This document shows positions 5,459 through 5,949 of a DNA stretch of 5,949 bases, piece after piece; position 1 is the first letter of the stretch; every line of letters starts with the position of its first letter. A program made the translations under genes and the position numbers. The stretch lies in assembly GCA_013696665.1 (NCBI GenBank), contig JACCYC010000086.1:1-5949 (forward strand), written 5' to 3'. Under the pieces are notes generated by a model. That model was not told the origin of the DNA. It did no database searches and was given only the letters and a program-made list of their open reading frames with translations. This stretch comes from Burkholderiaceae bacterium (GTDB taxonomy: Bacteria > Pseudomonadota > Gammaproteobacteria > Burkholderiales > Burkholderiaceae_F).

Positions 5459-5949
5459 TCACGCTTGGCCTGCTGCCGCATTGACCTCCGCCGGGTCGAC
5501 ACCGAGTTTGCGCGCGGCTTCGAGAATCTCGTTCCATGTGATTGCGTCGACTGGAATTCCGAGTGCGGCGCGTTGCGCGCGCATTTCACGCTCGGGTTCG
5601 CCCGCGATGCGCACCGGCTCGAAGCCTTCGCGCGCCGGCGATGCTTTGACCCAGTCGACAAACGCTAGCGTTTCCCGCTCGAAGCTTGCTCGGTCCGCGA
5701 GCGCCGTGGGGTCGATCAGCACGGTCAGCATGCCGTTCAGAATGCGTTTCTTTGTCACATCTTCGGAGTGGTGCGTCATGCCGGCGGCGAGTGCGCCACC
5801 GAGCAGCTCGCATAGCAATGCGAGGCCATAGCCCTTGTGCTCGCCGAAAGCGAGCAGTGCACCGAACGGCGGATTAACGCCGAAGCGCGGCTCGCGCGTG
5901 GGACGCCCCTGATCGTCAAGCAGGGAGTCGGGCGGCACGAGCTCGCCCT
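5459..5949 (-). CDS. Ldh_2-family malate/L-lactate dehydrogenase-like oxidoreductase (5'-truncated)
   Basis: C-terminal half of an NAD(P)-dependent 2-hydroxyacid dehydrogenase of the malate/L-lactate dehydrogenase (Ldh_2) family, which includes ureidoglycolate dehydrogenase AllD and diketogulonate reductase YiaK; cytoplasmic. About 163 of the usual 340-350 residues are present and the frame continues through the right edge, so the GTG at 5938 is internal (reading GELVPPDS...) and not a start. Family features are the DDQGRPTREP segment, FGEHKGYGLALLCELLGG, which builds the active site and dimer contact, and the C-terminal VRIAGEPE...ALGIPVDAITW block. The substrate cannot be decided without the N-terminal half. 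It converges on gloA and so is transcribed separately. Confidence 0.9.
   Translation of the reverse strand, partial: GELVPPDSLLDDQGRPTREPRFGVNPPFGALLAFGEHKGYGLALLCELLGGALAAGMTHHSEDVTKKRILNGMLTVLIDPTALADRASFERETLAFVDWVKASPAREGFEPVRIAGEPEREMRAQRAALGIPVDAITWNEILEAARKLGVDPAEVNAAAGQA

Noticed and set aside
5459..5938. Complete small gene starting at GTG 5938
   Set aside because: The frame is open to the window edge with family-like sequence (GELVPPDS), so the GTG encodes an internal valine of a truncated Ldh_2 gene.

Overview
The window looks like a chromosomal segment of a Burkholderiales-type betaproteobacterium. This is an inference from the GC-rich coding sequence, an orphan Bug/TctC-type periplasmic binding protein (a family greatly expanded in Bordetella, Cupriavidus and relatives), and the general style of the proteins. 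I see no tRNA, rRNA, CRISPR array, insertion sequence or phage gene.

Left half, minus strand (about 1-2894): a probable operon, read right to left, of a Bug-family solute-binding protein, a HupE/UreJ-family metal permease, the nitrile hydratase alpha subunit and the nitrile hydratase beta subunit (cut by the left edge of the window). The alpha subunit carries the Cys-Thr-Leu-Cys-Ser-Cys claw typical of cobalt-type nitrile hydratase and has a histidine-rich N-terminus. The permease stop codon abuts the alpha start, and the alpha stop overlaps the beta start by one base. The three genes therefore look translationally coupled: metal uptake, metal enzyme and, upstream, a possible substrate-binding protein. 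The beta C-terminus, and any activator/chaperone gene, lie outside the window.

Centre (2895-3143): a gene-free divergent intergenic region with an imperfect 14-bp direct repeat whose copies start 34 bp apart, a candidate regulator site. It is followed on the plus strand by a two-gene unit: a four-helix di-haem cytochrome b (b561/Ni-hydrogenase type) overlapping by 8 bp a sulfite-oxidase-fold molybdopterin enzyme. The enzyme has a twin-arginine motif and a lipobox, so it is probably a membrane-tethered periplasmic oxidoreductase exchanging electrons with the quinone pool through the cytochrome. Its substrate is unknown.

Right part: a roughly 220-bp stretch without a convincing intact gene, possibly holding a decayed or very small reading frame. 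Then comes gloA (glyoxalase I, all four metal ligands present), which lacks a Shine-Dalgarno sequence and has a -10-like element almost against its start codon. Convergent to it is the C-terminal half of an Ldh_2-family malate/lactate dehydrogenase-like oxidoreductase, cut by the right edge.

Most of this is recognisable accessory metabolism. The parts that deserve a second look are the cobalt-handling features of the nitrile hydratase operon and the uncharacterised Tat-lipoprotein molybdoenzyme/cytochrome pair.
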